Shown here: piece by piece, positions 6,914-15,031 of the stretch
Layout: each line of letters opens with the position of its first letter
How positions within the stretch are numbered: position 1 is the first letter of the stretch
Assembly (NCBI GenBank): GCA_023261405.1
Contig: JAHFOZ010000018.1
Coordinates: forward strand, 1-22,194
Source of the DNA: Planctomycetota bacterium
Lineage (GTDB): Bacteria; Planctomycetota; MHYJ01; JACPRB01
DNA length: 22,194 bases
Direction: 5' to 3'
Translations under genes and position numbers: made by a program
The notes under the pieces: model-generated
Database searches by the model: none
The model's input: the letters and a program-made list of their open reading frames with translations, nothing else
Told to the model about the DNA's origin: nothing

Positions 6914-8623
6914 ATGCCGCGCCCGTTCCAGCGCGTTCGGGTTCCGCAGCATCTTCTGGGTCATCGCCCGGAGTTCCTCGGCGACGGGGCCCAGCTTCGG
7001 GTCCATCGCCATGGCGAGGCCCGCCTTCTGCCGCAGGGTCTTGACGATCCAGCGGAACTCGCCGACCAGCTCGTCCTGGTTGTCGCCGACCTCCGTGAGC
7101 GCGCGGCCATATTCCTTCGCCTTCGCCACGGCCTCGGGTCCCTCGAGCCCCATCGCGTTCTTCCGGAACTCGTCGTTCAGCTGCGCCACGAAGTCGGGCA
7201 TCTTCATCTTCTCCCGCCGCACCGCCTCCCGGGTGTCCACCTCCGAGACGAGCTTGAGCGCGTCGTCCAGGAACGCGGCGGCTTCGGGGCGCTTCGCCTT
7301 CTGATCCGCGAGGTACGCCTTCATCCCGCGCGAGAACTCGAGGTACTCGTCGATCCGCTTCCGGATGCTCCTGACGAAGATCAGCGTGTCGTCCATCAGC
7401 TTCTCCATCTCGGCCTTCTTCTCCTTCTGCCGGCCGGCGGGGAAGATCTCGTTGAAGCGGTCGCGGACGCTGCAGGTGTTGACGCCGGCGTATTTCTCCT
7501 TCTGGCCCTCGAGGTCCAGGATGTACTCGCAGGGGCCCATCCCCAGCGTGGTCCGGACGACGTCCACCACCGTGAAGACGTCGGCCGGCGTCTGCTTGAT
7601 GCGGTTGAGGGGGAAGAGGAGCGCGGGCCCCCGGAACGTCAGCGGCCCCTTCTGGAGCGGTTGCAGGTACCCCTTGCCGTCGTGCTCGATCCAGCAGGGG
7701 TAGGGGAAGCTCCCGAGCACCGTCGTCCAGCGCTTCCGGTCCTTCCCCATCTTCCGCTGCCAGTCGTCGAACCACTCCTGTCGGAGATACTCGCCGCCCT
7801 TCTCCTTCTGGTGGATCATCTCCCAGCTGTCCGTGAGGTCCCCCGTCCGGCTGAAATCGACGCGCCACTGGGCGGGGAAGGGCATCGTCCACTCCAGCGG
7901 CATCACCTTCTTCAGGTCCGCCTCCCGGATGTCGGCCTTGTGCCAGAGGCCCCCGCCCGTGAGGCAGGCGAACCAGATCTTGCGGTTCTTCCCGAAGTCG
8001 ATCTCGGAGGCCGCGACCTGGCGCGCGTCGCCCTCGCCCGAGAGCGCGATCCGCACGTCCTGCTCGCGGTTCTCGTAGACCGTGAGTCCGAGCGCGTCGC
8101 CCTGCCCAAGCGGATGGATCAGGAAGTTCTCGCTCGGGAGCTCCGTGGAGGCGAGCGGGAGCTTCACGGCGTCGATCACGATGTCGTCGGCGAAGAAGTC
8201 GGGGAGGACGAGGAAGCGGGAGGGGCACTCGACGCGGAGGCGCTTGGCCCCGGCCCCCGGCTCGACCTCGACGGAGACGTCGCCGCGCTTGAGCCGGAAC
8301 TTGACGGAGGCCGACTTCCACGAGGCCTCGAGGGCGACGGCCCCCCGCGCGTTCTCGACGAGGGCGAGACGTTCGAGGGTCCCGGGCGCAACGGCGAGGA
8401 CGGCCCGCAGCACGCCCTCGGGAGCGTAGACCTCCGCGCCCTTTCCGTCCTTCCGGACGACGACCGTCAGGCGGCCGTTCGAGACGGCCGCGTCGCCCTG
8501 GAAGGAGGAGGGCGTCTGGTCGCGGGCGATTTCAACCCAGGCGTCCCGGGGGGCGCCGGGCTTGCCGGTGTCCCAGGCCGAGACGCCCGCGGCCTGGACC
8601 AGTGCGAAGAGGATGGCGGTCAT
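6911..8623 (-). CDS. tandem paralog 4: exported protein of unrecognised family
   Basis: This 570-aa protein is one of four adjacent paralogs. I do not recognise the family. A signal peptide (residues 1-16, ending GVSA) precedes WDTGKPG. The first half looks beta-rich. It carries motifs shared by all four copies: GDAAVSNGR (43-51), FLVLPDFFADDIVIDA (137-152), LPSENF (162-167), YENREQDVRIALSGEG (183-198) and AASEIDFGK (204-212). A central block includes LEWTMPFPA (243-251), YPCW (308-311), GPALLFPLNR (332-341) and FTVVDVVR, then GPCEYILDLEGQK (363-375) and TC..RD. From about residue 395 to the end it is helical and charged, closing with DNQDEL, RWIVKTLRQKA and a basic tail. Cys365 and Cys384 are conserved in every copy and could form a disulfide. 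Its ATG overlaps the preceding stop by 4 nt. A secreted envelope component is likely. Confidence 0.85.
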   Translation of the reverse strand: MTAILFALVQAAGVSAWDTGKPGAPRDAWVEIARDQTPSSFQGDAAVSNGRLTVVVRKDGKGAEVYAPEGVLRAVLAVAPGTLERLALVENARGAVALEASWKSASVKFRLKRGDVSVEVEPGAGAKRLRVECPSRFLVLPDFFADDIVIDAVKLPLASTELPSENFLIHPLGQGDALGLTVYENREQDVRIALSGEGDARQVAASEIDFGKNRKIWFACLTGGGLWHKADIREADLKKVMPLEWTMPFPAQWRVDFSRTGDLTDSWEMIHQKEKGGEYLRQEWFDDWQRKMGKDRKRWTTVLGSFPYPCWIEHDGKGYLQPLQKGPLTFRGPALLFPLNRIKQTPADVFTVVDVVRTTLGMGPCEYILDLEGQKEKYAGVNTCSVRDRFNEIFPAGRQKEKKAEMEKLMDDTLIFVRSIRKRIDEYLEFSRGMKAYLADQKAKRPEAAAFLDDALKLVSEVDTREAVRREKMKMPDFVAQLNDEFRKNAMGLEGPEAVAKAKEYGRALTEVGDNQDELVGEFRWIVKTLRQKAGLAMAMDPKLGPVAEELRAMTQKMLRNPNALERARH

Positions 8624-10374
8624 TGACGGGCCCTTTCATGCTGGGAGGGATTCTTGAGGACGACCTGAGTGCGCGAGCGGACTTCGGCCGCGACCAGGCC
8701 GAGCCGCGGCTCGCCGGCCAGGAGGAGCGCCGCCTGCTGGCGCAGCGTGCGGGCCACCCAGCGGCATTCGGAGACCAGCTTGTCCTGGTTGCCCCCGACC
8801 CGCGTCAGGGCCTCCCCGTAGGCCTTGGCCTTCGGTGGCGCGTCGGCCCCCTCCGCCTCGAGGGCGTCCTTCCGGAACTCGTCGTTCAAGCGGGCGACGT
8901 AGGCCGGGCTCTGGATCCGCTCCGCCCGCTCCTCGAACCGGGCCTCCATCTCCTGCGCCACCCGGTCGAGTTCGTCGATCGTCGCCACGAGCTCAGGGTG
9001 AGCCTTCTTCTGCGAGGCGAAATACTCCCGGAGCTTCCGGCCGAACTCGACATAGACGGTGATGCGCGCGCGGATGTGGGTCACGAAGGCCAGCGTGTCG
9101 TCCAGGGCCTTGAGGATCTCGGCCCTTCGCGCCTTCTGCTGCCCCTTCTTGTAGATGTCCTCGATCAGGTCCCGGGCGTTGCACGTCGCGACCCCCTTGT
9201 ACTCCTGCTTCTGGCCCTCCACGTCCAGGATGTAGTCGCAGGGTCCCACGCCCAGGCAGGCGCGGGCCACGTCGACCACCGTGAAGCGGTCGGCCGGAGT
9301 CTCGGGGACGCGGCTCAGGGGATAGAGGATCGCGGGTCCGCGGTAGGAGAGGACCGGCACGAACTGCGTCCGCGTCTTGAGCTCCATCGGCTGGAGGTAG
9401 CCGCGCCGCTCGGGGTCGCTCCAGGCGGGGTAGGGGAAGAAGCCCAGCACCTCGGTGAAGCGCCGCCGCGTGGCGTCGTTCACCTTCTCGGCCGGGCCGC
9501 CGAACCAGGCGGGCTTGACGTACTCCTCCCCCTTCCGGTTCTGGAGGAGCATGTCCCAGCTGTCCGTGAGGCCGTTCGGCCGCATGAGCTCGACGCGCCA
9601 GGAGGCGGGGAAGGGCATCGTCCAGTCCAGGGGGATGACCTTGTTGGCGTCCTCCGCCCGGACCTCCACCGAGTGCCAGATCCGCGGCTCCGAGAGGACG
9701 GCCACCCAGACCTTCTTCGAAGCGCCGAACTCGATCTCCGAGGCCGCGATGCGGCGGTCGACCCCCTCGCCGGACAGGGCGAGCCGCACGTCCTGCTCGC
9801 GGTTCTCGAAGACGGTCATGACGAGCGCGTCGCCCGGCCCCGACGGCTGGAGGAGGAAGTTCTCGCTGGGGATCTCCGCCATCGGGCCGGGGATCCGCGC
9901 GGCGTCGATCACGATGTCGTCGGCGAAGAAATCGGAGAGGACGAGGAGACGCGAGGCGCACTCGACCCGCAGGCGCTTCGCGCCCGCGCCGGGCTCCACC
10001 TCGACGGAGGCCTCCCCGCGCTTGAGCCGGAACTTCAGCGACATCGTCCCCGCCGCGGACCTCCAGACGGCTTCGAAGACGACCCCGGCCCGGGTGTTCT
10101 CGATCAGGCCCAGCCGATCGAGCGTGGACGGTGCCGTGACTGCCGAGAGGAGGGCCCGCCGCGTGCCGTCCGGGGTCCGCACCTCCGCCCCGGTCCCGTC
10201 CCTGCGGACGATCAGGAGCACGCGGCCATTGGACGCGGCGGCGTCGCCCGAGAAGGAGGAGGCCCCCTGGTCGCGGGGAATAGCGACCCACTTCTCCCGG
10301 GCCGCACCGGGCTTGCCGGTGTCCCAGGCCGAGACGCCGGCCGCCTGGACGAGTGCAAGCAGGAAGATCGACAT
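8620..10374 (-). CDS. tandem paralog 3: exported protein of unrecognised family
   Basis: Predicted at 584 aa. The frame is open further upstream, to 10608, but that part overlaps the preceding gene. The ATG at 10374 gives a proper signal peptide (MSIFLLALVQAAGVSA) nearly identical to that of paralog 4. The family blocks are all present: GDAAASNGR, VLSDFFADDIVIDA, IPSENFLL, FENREQDVRLALSGEG, LDWTMPFPA, GPAILYPLSR, GPCDYILDVEGQK and TCNARD. The C-terminal helical region has GNQDKL and a LRQQA stretch. The otherwise conserved YPCW block is YPAW here, so that Cys is dispensable. The N-terminal half resembles paralog 4 most closely, whereas the central and C-terminal parts (VPET, VDVARACLGVGPC, GADA) are closer to paralog 2. 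Function is unknown; a secreted or periplasmic location is inferred from the signal peptide. Confidence 0.85.
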   Translation of the reverse strand: MSIFLLALVQAAGVSAWDTGKPGAAREKWVAIPRDQGASSFSGDAAASNGRVLLIVRRDGTGAEVRTPDGTRRALLSAVTAPSTLDRLGLIENTRAGVVFEAVWRSAAGTMSLKFRLKRGEASVEVEPGAGAKRLRVECASRLLVLSDFFADDIVIDAARIPGPMAEIPSENFLLQPSGPGDALVMTVFENREQDVRLALSGEGVDRRIAASEIEFGASKKVWVAVLSEPRIWHSVEVRAEDANKVIPLDWTMPFPASWRVELMRPNGLTDSWDMLLQNRKGEEYVKPAWFGGPAEKVNDATRRRFTEVLGFFPYPAWSDPERRGYLQPMELKTRTQFVPVLSYRGPAILYPLSRVPETPADRFTVVDVARACLGVGPCDYILDVEGQKQEYKGVATCNARDLIEDIYKKGQQKARRAEILKALDDTLAFVTHIRARITVYVEFGRKLREYFASQKKAHPELVATIDELDRVAQEMEARFEERAERIQSPAYVARLNDEFRKDALEAEGADAPPKAKAYGEALTRVGGNQDKLVSECRWVARTLRQQAALLLAGEPRLGLVAAEVRSRTQVVLKNPSQHERARQ

Positions 10375-10387
10375 GTCCGGCCGCCTA
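10375..10387 (-). promoter_or_regulatory. stop codon fused to Shine-Dalgarno-like TAGGCGG
   Basis: The TAG stop of paralog 2 (10385-10387) runs into GCGG, 10 nt before the ATG of paralog 3. This is the same arrangement as at the other roughly 10-nt junctions of the operon, but with a weaker SD. Confidence 0.45.
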
Positions 10388-12121
10388 GTGACGGGCCCCT
10401 TCGTGGCCGGCGGGATTGCGCAGGACCTCCTGGGTCCGCGTGCGGACCTCGGCGCCCACCGCCGCCATCCGGGGGTCGAGCGCCATGACCAGACCCGCCT
10501 TCTGCCGGAGCACCCGGACGACCCAGCGCCCCTCGCCGGCGAGCTCGTCCTGGTTGTCGCCGATCTCGACGAGCGCCTTCGCGTAGGCCTTGCAGCGGTC
10601 GAGCGCATCGGCGCCCTCGTAGTCCATCACGTTCTTCCGGAAATCGTCGTTCATCTTCGCCACGTGCTCGGGGGTCTTGATCTTCTCCGCGCGCGCCGCG
10701 TAGCGCTCCTCCATCTCGGCGGCGACGGCCTCGAGCTCGCCGATCGGCCCCTTCAATTCCGGGTGCGCCTTGGCCTGCTCGGCCAGCCAGGCCCGGGTCT
10801 TCTTCGCGAACTCGACGTAGCGCTCGATGCGGCCGCGGATGTGCTTCACGAACAGGAGCACGTCCTGGAGGCGCTGCTCGATCTCCTTGTGCTTGGCCTT
10901 CTGCTCGCCCTGAGAGTAGATCTTCGTGAGCATGTCCCGCGTGGCGCAGGTGGCCCAGCCCTTGTTCTCCTGCTTCTGGCCCTCGAGGTCCAGGAGGTAC
11001 TGGCAGGGACCGACGCCCAGGCACGCGCGCGCGACGTCCACCACCGTGAACACGTCGGTCGCGGTCTCGGGGACACGGTTGAACGGGTAGATCACGACCG
11101 GCCCGTTCATCTTGAGCTTCGGATGGGCGAGGGGCTGGAGGAATCCCGTGCCGCCCGCCTCGATCCAGCAGGGGTAGCGGAACGAGCCCAGGACGGTGGT
11201 CCAGCGCTTCCGGTCGGGCGGGATGGTGTTGGCCCCGCCGCCCAGCCACGCGGGCTTGATGTAGCCCTTGTCCTTCTCCGCGGGCAGGAGCACGTCCCAG
11301 CTGTCCGTGAGGTCGCGGCCCGTGGTGAAGTCCGCGCGCCACGAGGTCGGGAACGGCGGCTTCCATTCGAGCGGGAGGATCTTGCCGGCATCGTCCGGGA
11401 CGAGGTCGCGGGCGTGCCAGAGCCCAGGGGCCGCAAGGACGGCCACCCAGATCTTCTTGCCCTTCCCGAACTCGATCTCGGAGGCGGCGATCTTGCGCGC
11501 CTCGCCCGACCCCGTGAGCGCGACGCGCACGTCCTGCTCGCGGTTCTCGAAGACGCCCATGACGGCGGCGGCGCCCCCGTCGGCGAGATGAAGCAGGAAG
11601 TTCTCGCTCGGGAGGTCGATCGCGGCGGGGGGGATCCTGCGGGCGTCGATGAGCACGTCGTCGGAGAAGAAGTCGGGGAGGATGAGGAACCTCCCGGGCG
11701 TCCCGATGCGGACTTTCGCGGCGCCGGGGCCGGGCTGGAACTCCAGGGCCACCTCGCCCAGCTTCATGCGGATCTTTGCGGAGAGAACCTCTCCCTTGGC
11801 GGTCTTCCCGGAGACGTCCAGGGTCGCCCCCGCGCGGGCGTTCTCGGCGAGCGCGATCTTCTCGAACTTCACGGCCGGCTCGCCGCCGGCCGCGAGGAGC
11901 GCGATTCTCGCGTGGATCGCGGCGCCGTCGCCGAGCTCGATCGCCCCGTCCTTGCGGACCGTCGCCTTGATCCTTCCGTTCGAGACGGCGGCGTCGCCCT
12001 TGAAGGCCTCGAGCATCGTGTCGCGGGCCACGGGCTGGCCCGAATCCGACACGGCGATGCCGGCGCGCGGCGGGTCTTGGGGGCCGAGGACGAGGGCGAG
12101 GATCGCGAGCAGAACTTTCAT
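10385..12121 (-). CDS. tandem paralog 2: exported protein of unrecognised family
   Basis: Predicted at 578 aa from the ATG at 12121, which overlaps the preceding stop (ATGA) and gives a signal peptide (MKVLLAILALVLGPQD). A longer frame continues upstream but coincides with paralog 1. This copy has the most divergent N-terminus: it lacks the WDTxKP sequence and has VSDSGQPVARD instead. The family blocks follow: GDAAVSNGR, FLILPDFFSDDVLIDA, LPSENFLLHL, FENREQDVRVALTGSG, LEWKPPFP, YPCW, GPVVIYPFNR, FTVVDVARACLGVGPC, LDLEGQK and TCATRD. The C-terminal helical region contains HIRGRIERYVEF, DNQDEL and RWVVRVLRQKAGL, and ends with ATQ-type and NP..HE..RH motifs like its neighbours. No catalytic signature is evident. 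Its position right after the acyltransferase genes suggests a role in the same envelope process, which is inference only. Confidence 0.85.
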   Translation of the reverse strand: MKVLLAILALVLGPQDPPRAGIAVSDSGQPVARDTMLEAFKGDAAVSNGRIKATVRKDGAIELGDGAAIHARIALLAAGGEPAVKFEKIALAENARAGATLDVSGKTAKGEVLSAKIRMKLGEVALEFQPGPGAAKVRIGTPGRFLILPDFFSDDVLIDARRIPPAAIDLPSENFLLHLADGGAAAVMGVFENREQDVRVALTGSGEARKIAASEIEFGKGKKIWVAVLAAPGLWHARDLVPDDAGKILPLEWKPPFPTSWRADFTTGRDLTDSWDVLLPAEKDKGYIKPAWLGGGANTIPPDRKRWTTVLGSFRYPCWIEAGGTGFLQPLAHPKLKMNGPVVIYPFNRVPETATDVFTVVDVARACLGVGPCQYLLDLEGQKQENKGWATCATRDMLTKIYSQGEQKAKHKEIEQRLQDVLLFVKHIRGRIERYVEFAKKTRAWLAEQAKAHPELKGPIGELEAVAAEMEERYAARAEKIKTPEHVAKMNDDFRKNVMDYEGADALDRCKAYAKALVEIGDNQDELAGEGRWVVRVLRQKAGLVMALDPRMAAVGAEVRTRTQEVLRNPAGHEGARH

Positions 12122-13926
12122 CGTGTCTCCTCGTGCATCGCGGGGTTCTTGAGGATGGCCTGGGTCCTCTTGCGGATCTCGTCGGCCACGGGGGCGAGCG
12201 CCGGGGTCGCGGTCGTGAGCAGCGCCGCGCGCTGGCGCAGGGTCTTGATCGTCCAGCGGCAGCGGGCGACGAGGTCGTCCTGGTTTCCTCCCACCTCGGT
12301 GAAGGCCTCGCCCCAGGCCTTGACCTTGTCCACGGCGTCGGCGCCGGTGTAGTCGAGGAGCGTCTTGCGGAACTCCTCCACGAGGCGCACGCCGCTCTCG
12401 GGGTCCTTGATCTTGTCCTTCCGGTCCTCGAGGTGCGAGTCGATCTCCCGGAGGACCTTCTCGAGCTGGCCGATCGGCTCGGCGAGGGCGGGCTGCTTCG
12501 TCCGCTGGGCGGCGAGATACTCCTTCAGGCTGCGCTGGAGCTCGAGGTAGCTCTCGACGCGCCCGCGGATGTGCCGGACGAAGTCGATGCCCTGCTTGAG
12601 GAACTGCTCGGCTTCGGCGCGGCGCTGCTTCTGCTCGCCCGCCTTGTACATGGCCATGAGCTCGTCGCGGACGGAGCAGGTGGCGCGGCCCTTGCGCTCG
12701 GACTTCTGGCCCTCGACGTCGAGGATGTACTCGCAGGGTCCCTGGCCGAGCGCGGCGCGGGCCACGTCCACCACGGTGAAGACGTCGGCGGGCGTGGAGG
12801 CCACGCGGTTCATGGGATAGATCAGGGCCGGGCCCTTGTAGCTCACCCAGCGGTTCTGGAGCGGCTGGAAGTGACCCTTGCCCTGCGGGTCGCTCCAGCA
12901 GGGATACGAGATGGAGTAGAAGATCGAGCCGGTCCAGAACTTCCGGTTGGCGCCCACCGTGTCGAGTCGGCCCGTCACCGAGGGCTTGGCGTACTCGCCG
13001 CCTTCCTTCTGCTGGAGGAGCATGCTCCAGCTCTGGAAGAGGCCGTCGCCGCGGGAGAAGTCGGTCCTCCACTGGGCGGGGAAGGGCATCGTCCAGGAGA
13101 GCGGGAAGGCCTTCCCCGTCTCCTCGGGCTTGACGTCCCTCTGGTGCCAGACGTTCGGGGCCTCGATCAGCGAGACCCAGGCCTTCTTCTTGTCCTTGCC
13201 GAAGCGGATCTCCGACCCGGTGATCTCCCGCTTCTCGCCCTCGCCGGCGAGCGTCACGCGGACATCGTCGTCCCTGTTCTCGAAGGCGCCCATCACGATG
13301 GACCCGCCGCCGGCGGCGAGATGGAGCACGAAGTTGTCGCTGGGGACCTCCGCGGCGGGGAGGGGGATCTTCGTCGCGTCCACGACGATGTCGTCGGCGA
13401 AGAAGTCGGGGAGGACGAGGAAGCGCCCGGGCGCCTCGAGGCGCAGCTGCACAGCGCCGGCGCCGGGCTCGATCTCCACTCCCACCTCGCCGCGTTTCAA
13501 GCGCAGTTTCGCCGCCACGGCCTCGCCGGCGCCGGTCTTGAAGGAAACATCGAGGAGGGAGCCCGCGCGGGAATTTTCCGGGAGCGCGAGGCGGTCGGGG
13601 CGCGCCGTGGGCGAGGCCTTGGCCCCCTGGAGGACGAGGCGTGCGCGCAGCTCGCCGGCCGCGGCATGGAGCTCGACGCCGTCGCCCTGGCGGCGGATCA
13701 CGAGCGTGACCCGGCCGTTCGAGACGACCGCGTCGCCCTTGAAGCCCGGGAGCGCCTGGTCGCGCGCCACGACGCTCCAGCCGGCGTGTCCCGCAAGCGC
13801 GGCGGCGTCGTAGGCCTGCGCGGAGGGCTTGACCGTGTCCCAGACGGCCATCGCCGCGGGCGCCTTCGCGCCCTCCTGGGCCCCCAGGAGAAGGGGGAGC
13901 GCCGCGAGCCAGCCGAGTCGTGTCAT
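12118..13926 (-). CDS. tandem paralog 1: exported protein of unrecognised family
   Basis: At 602 aa this is the longest copy and the first of the array to be transcribed. The signal peptide is MTRLGWLAALPLLLGAQ. A short insertion after WDTVKP (about residues 32-48) accounts for much of the extra length. Shared blocks are GDAVVSNGR, FLVLPDFFADDIVVDA, VPSDNFVLHL, FENRDDDVRVTLAGEG, LSWTMPFPA, YPCW, GPALIYPMNR, FTVVDVARAALGQGPC, YILDVEGQK and TCSVRD. The helical C-terminal part includes HIRGRVESYLEL, GNQDDL and RWTIKTLRQRAAL. Glu-Gln of the NREQDV block is replaced by Asp-Asp here, which sets this copy apart. Start choice is firm: AGGAG lies 8 nt upstream, embedded in the stop region of the SGNH gene. 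The four copies share no gene-scale DNA identity that I could see; they are diverged paralogs, not recent repeats. Confidence 0.85.
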   Translation of the reverse strand: MTRLGWLAALPLLLGAQEGAKAPAAMAVWDTVKPSAQAYDAAALAGHAGWSVVARDQALPGFKGDAVVSNGRVTLVIRRQGDGVELHAAAGELRARLVLQGAKASPTARPDRLALPENSRAGSLLDVSFKTGAGEAVAAKLRLKRGEVGVEIEPGAGAVQLRLEAPGRFLVLPDFFADDIVVDATKIPLPAAEVPSDNFVLHLAAGGGSIVMGAFENRDDDVRVTLAGEGEKREITGSEIRFGKDKKKAWVSLIEAPNVWHQRDVKPEETGKAFPLSWTMPFPAQWRTDFSRGDGLFQSWSMLLQQKEGGEYAKPSVTGRLDTVGANRKFWTGSIFYSISYPCWSDPQGKGHFQPLQNRWVSYKGPALIYPMNRVASTPADVFTVVDVARAALGQGPCEYILDVEGQKSERKGRATCSVRDELMAMYKAGEQKQRRAEAEQFLKQGIDFVRHIRGRVESYLELQRSLKEYLAAQRTKQPALAEPIGQLEKVLREIDSHLEDRKDKIKDPESGVRLVEEFRKTLLDYTGADAVDKVKAWGEAFTEVGGNQDDLVARCRWTIKTLRQRAALLTTATPALAPVADEIRKRTQAILKNPAMHEETR

Positions 13927-13939
13927 GGGACTTCTCCTA
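13927..13939 (-). promoter_or_regulatory. stop codon fused to Shine-Dalgarno (TAGGAG)
   Basis: The TAG stop of the SGNH gene (13937-13939) continues as GAGAAG, giving AGGAG 8 nt before the ATG at 13926. This mirrors the junction at 6902-6913. Confidence 0.6.
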
Positions 13940-15028
13940 ACGCTTGAAGAACTCGTGAGCCAGGACCTGCCGTGCCATCAGGGCGTAGCCGGCGTCGAGC
14001 GGGTGGCTCGCGTCGGCATAGGTCCCGCTGGGGAGCGGGGGGGGCAGGAGATGGGGGACCTTCTCGGAGGCCAGCCAGGCCTCGACGCCCTTCTTGAGCG
14101 CGAGGTACCGCTTGAGGCTCGGTTCCGTGAGCAGGTGCTCGTTGTAAGGCCCCACCACGACCAGGAGCGGATTTCCGCGGGAGCGGAGGAGGCGGACGGT
14201 GCGCCGGAATTCCCCCCACTGGAGCGAACTCTCGAGGTCCACCCACGGGGTGTCCTGCTTCCGGATGCCCCGCTCGGTCCACGAGATGGATTCCTCCAGG
14301 CGGTCGTCCGCGGGGCCGAGCCGGAGCGTCATCGGTTTCAGCGGGTTCTCATACGGGTGATCGAGCGTCCAGGCGGGGATGCTCTTGTTCTCATAGTACG
14401 CCACCTGGAGATGCCGGGTCCAGGCATTGAACGGGAGGTTCCGGTCCAGGACGTGCCCGATTCGTCCCGAGAAGGTCTCGCGGTAGCAGGGGACAGCGGG
14501 GCGGAACTGGGGGATGAGGGGAGCGTGGTTGTAGGGGAAGACCTGGTCCCTGCGGAGGTCGGGGTTGCGCAGGTCCTGGTCCGTGGAGGCCATCCAGGTC
14601 GGGTTGCACAGGAGGACGATCTTCCGGTCGCCGAAGCTTTTTCCGTGGAATTCGATGAGCCCGGCCAGCGCGGCGGGATGGCTCCCGTCGACCCCGAGGT
14701 TGGCGAATCTCGCGGACCCTTCGACGGCGTTCATGTGATGCGAGAGGGTCTGCTCGCGCGCCACGAAATGTCCCCAGACGACGGAGTCGCCCACGAGGAG
14801 CGTGTCGCAGGTCCGGGACGCCTCCCGCGCCCAGCGGTCGTAGAGCCAGTAGTCGTTGCCCACGGCATAGGGGATCCGATAGTCGGGGCCGGTCTCGAGT
14901 CTCTCGACCGACGGCCACAGGGCCGGCAGGATCAGGCAGAACGCCGCCGTGAAGATCAGCAGGCCCAGGCACGGGCGGCCCGAGAGCTGCATGCCGTTGG
15001 AGGTCGTGACGGTGTCGATGTCGGTCAT
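13937..15028 (-). CDS. SGNH-type membrane-anchored acetyltransferase/esterase partner of MBOAT
   Basis: This 363-aa protein has one N-terminal membrane helix (about residues 18-38), with the rest expected outside the cytoplasm. The catalytic serine lies in GDSVVWG (Ser82). A block II-like LGVDG follows at 111-115, and an Asn block, CNPTW, has Asn142. The C-terminal DASH supplies Asp339 and His342. Together these make the SGNH/GDSL set seen in AlgJ/AlgX and similar proteins that place acetyl groups on exopolysaccharides. It lies 3 nt after an AlgI-like MBOAT gene, the standard pairing in which MBOAT moves acetyl across the membrane and the SGNH protein transfers it to the polymer. No SD is visible, so translation is probably coupled. 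Esterase activity instead of transferase is the main alternative. Similarity in the central region is weak. Confidence 0.75.
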   Translation of the reverse strand: MTDIDTVTTSNGMQLSGRPCLGLLIFTAAFCLILPALWPSVERLETGPDYRIPYAVGNDYWLYDRWAREASRTCDTLLVGDSVVWGHFVAREQTLSHHMNAVEGSARFANLGVDGSHPAALAGLIEFHGKSFGDRKIVLLCNPTWMASTDQDLRNPDLRRDQVFPYNHAPLIPQFRPAVPCYRETFSGRIGHVLDRNLPFNAWTRHLQVAYYENKSIPAWTLDHPYENPLKPMTLRLGPADDRLEESISWTERGIRKQDTPWVDLESSLQWGEFRRTVRLLRSRGNPLLVVVGPYNEHLLTEPSLKRYLALKKGVEAWLASEKVPHLLPPPLPSGTYADASHPLDAGYALMARQVLAHEFFKR

Positions 15029-15031
15029 GGA

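Noticed and set aside
5195..8626. Very long plus-strand open frame (over 1100 codons) opposite the operon
   Set aside because: It is antisense to two well-supported genes with clear family motifs and start signals. Its translation is Arg/Pro/Val/Leu/Glu-rich low-complexity sequence with no domain. High GC at third positions keeps the antisense frame open. The same holds for the long plus-strand frames opposite 8602-16465 and for minus-strand frames opposite the porin and chemoreceptor.
10375..10608. N-terminal extension of paralog 3 up to 10608
   Set aside because: The extra 78 residues are Arg/Ser-rich, overlap the conserved end of paralog 2 and would bury the signal peptide. The ATG at 10374 is preferred. 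The same reasoning removes the extension of paralog 2 beyond 12121.
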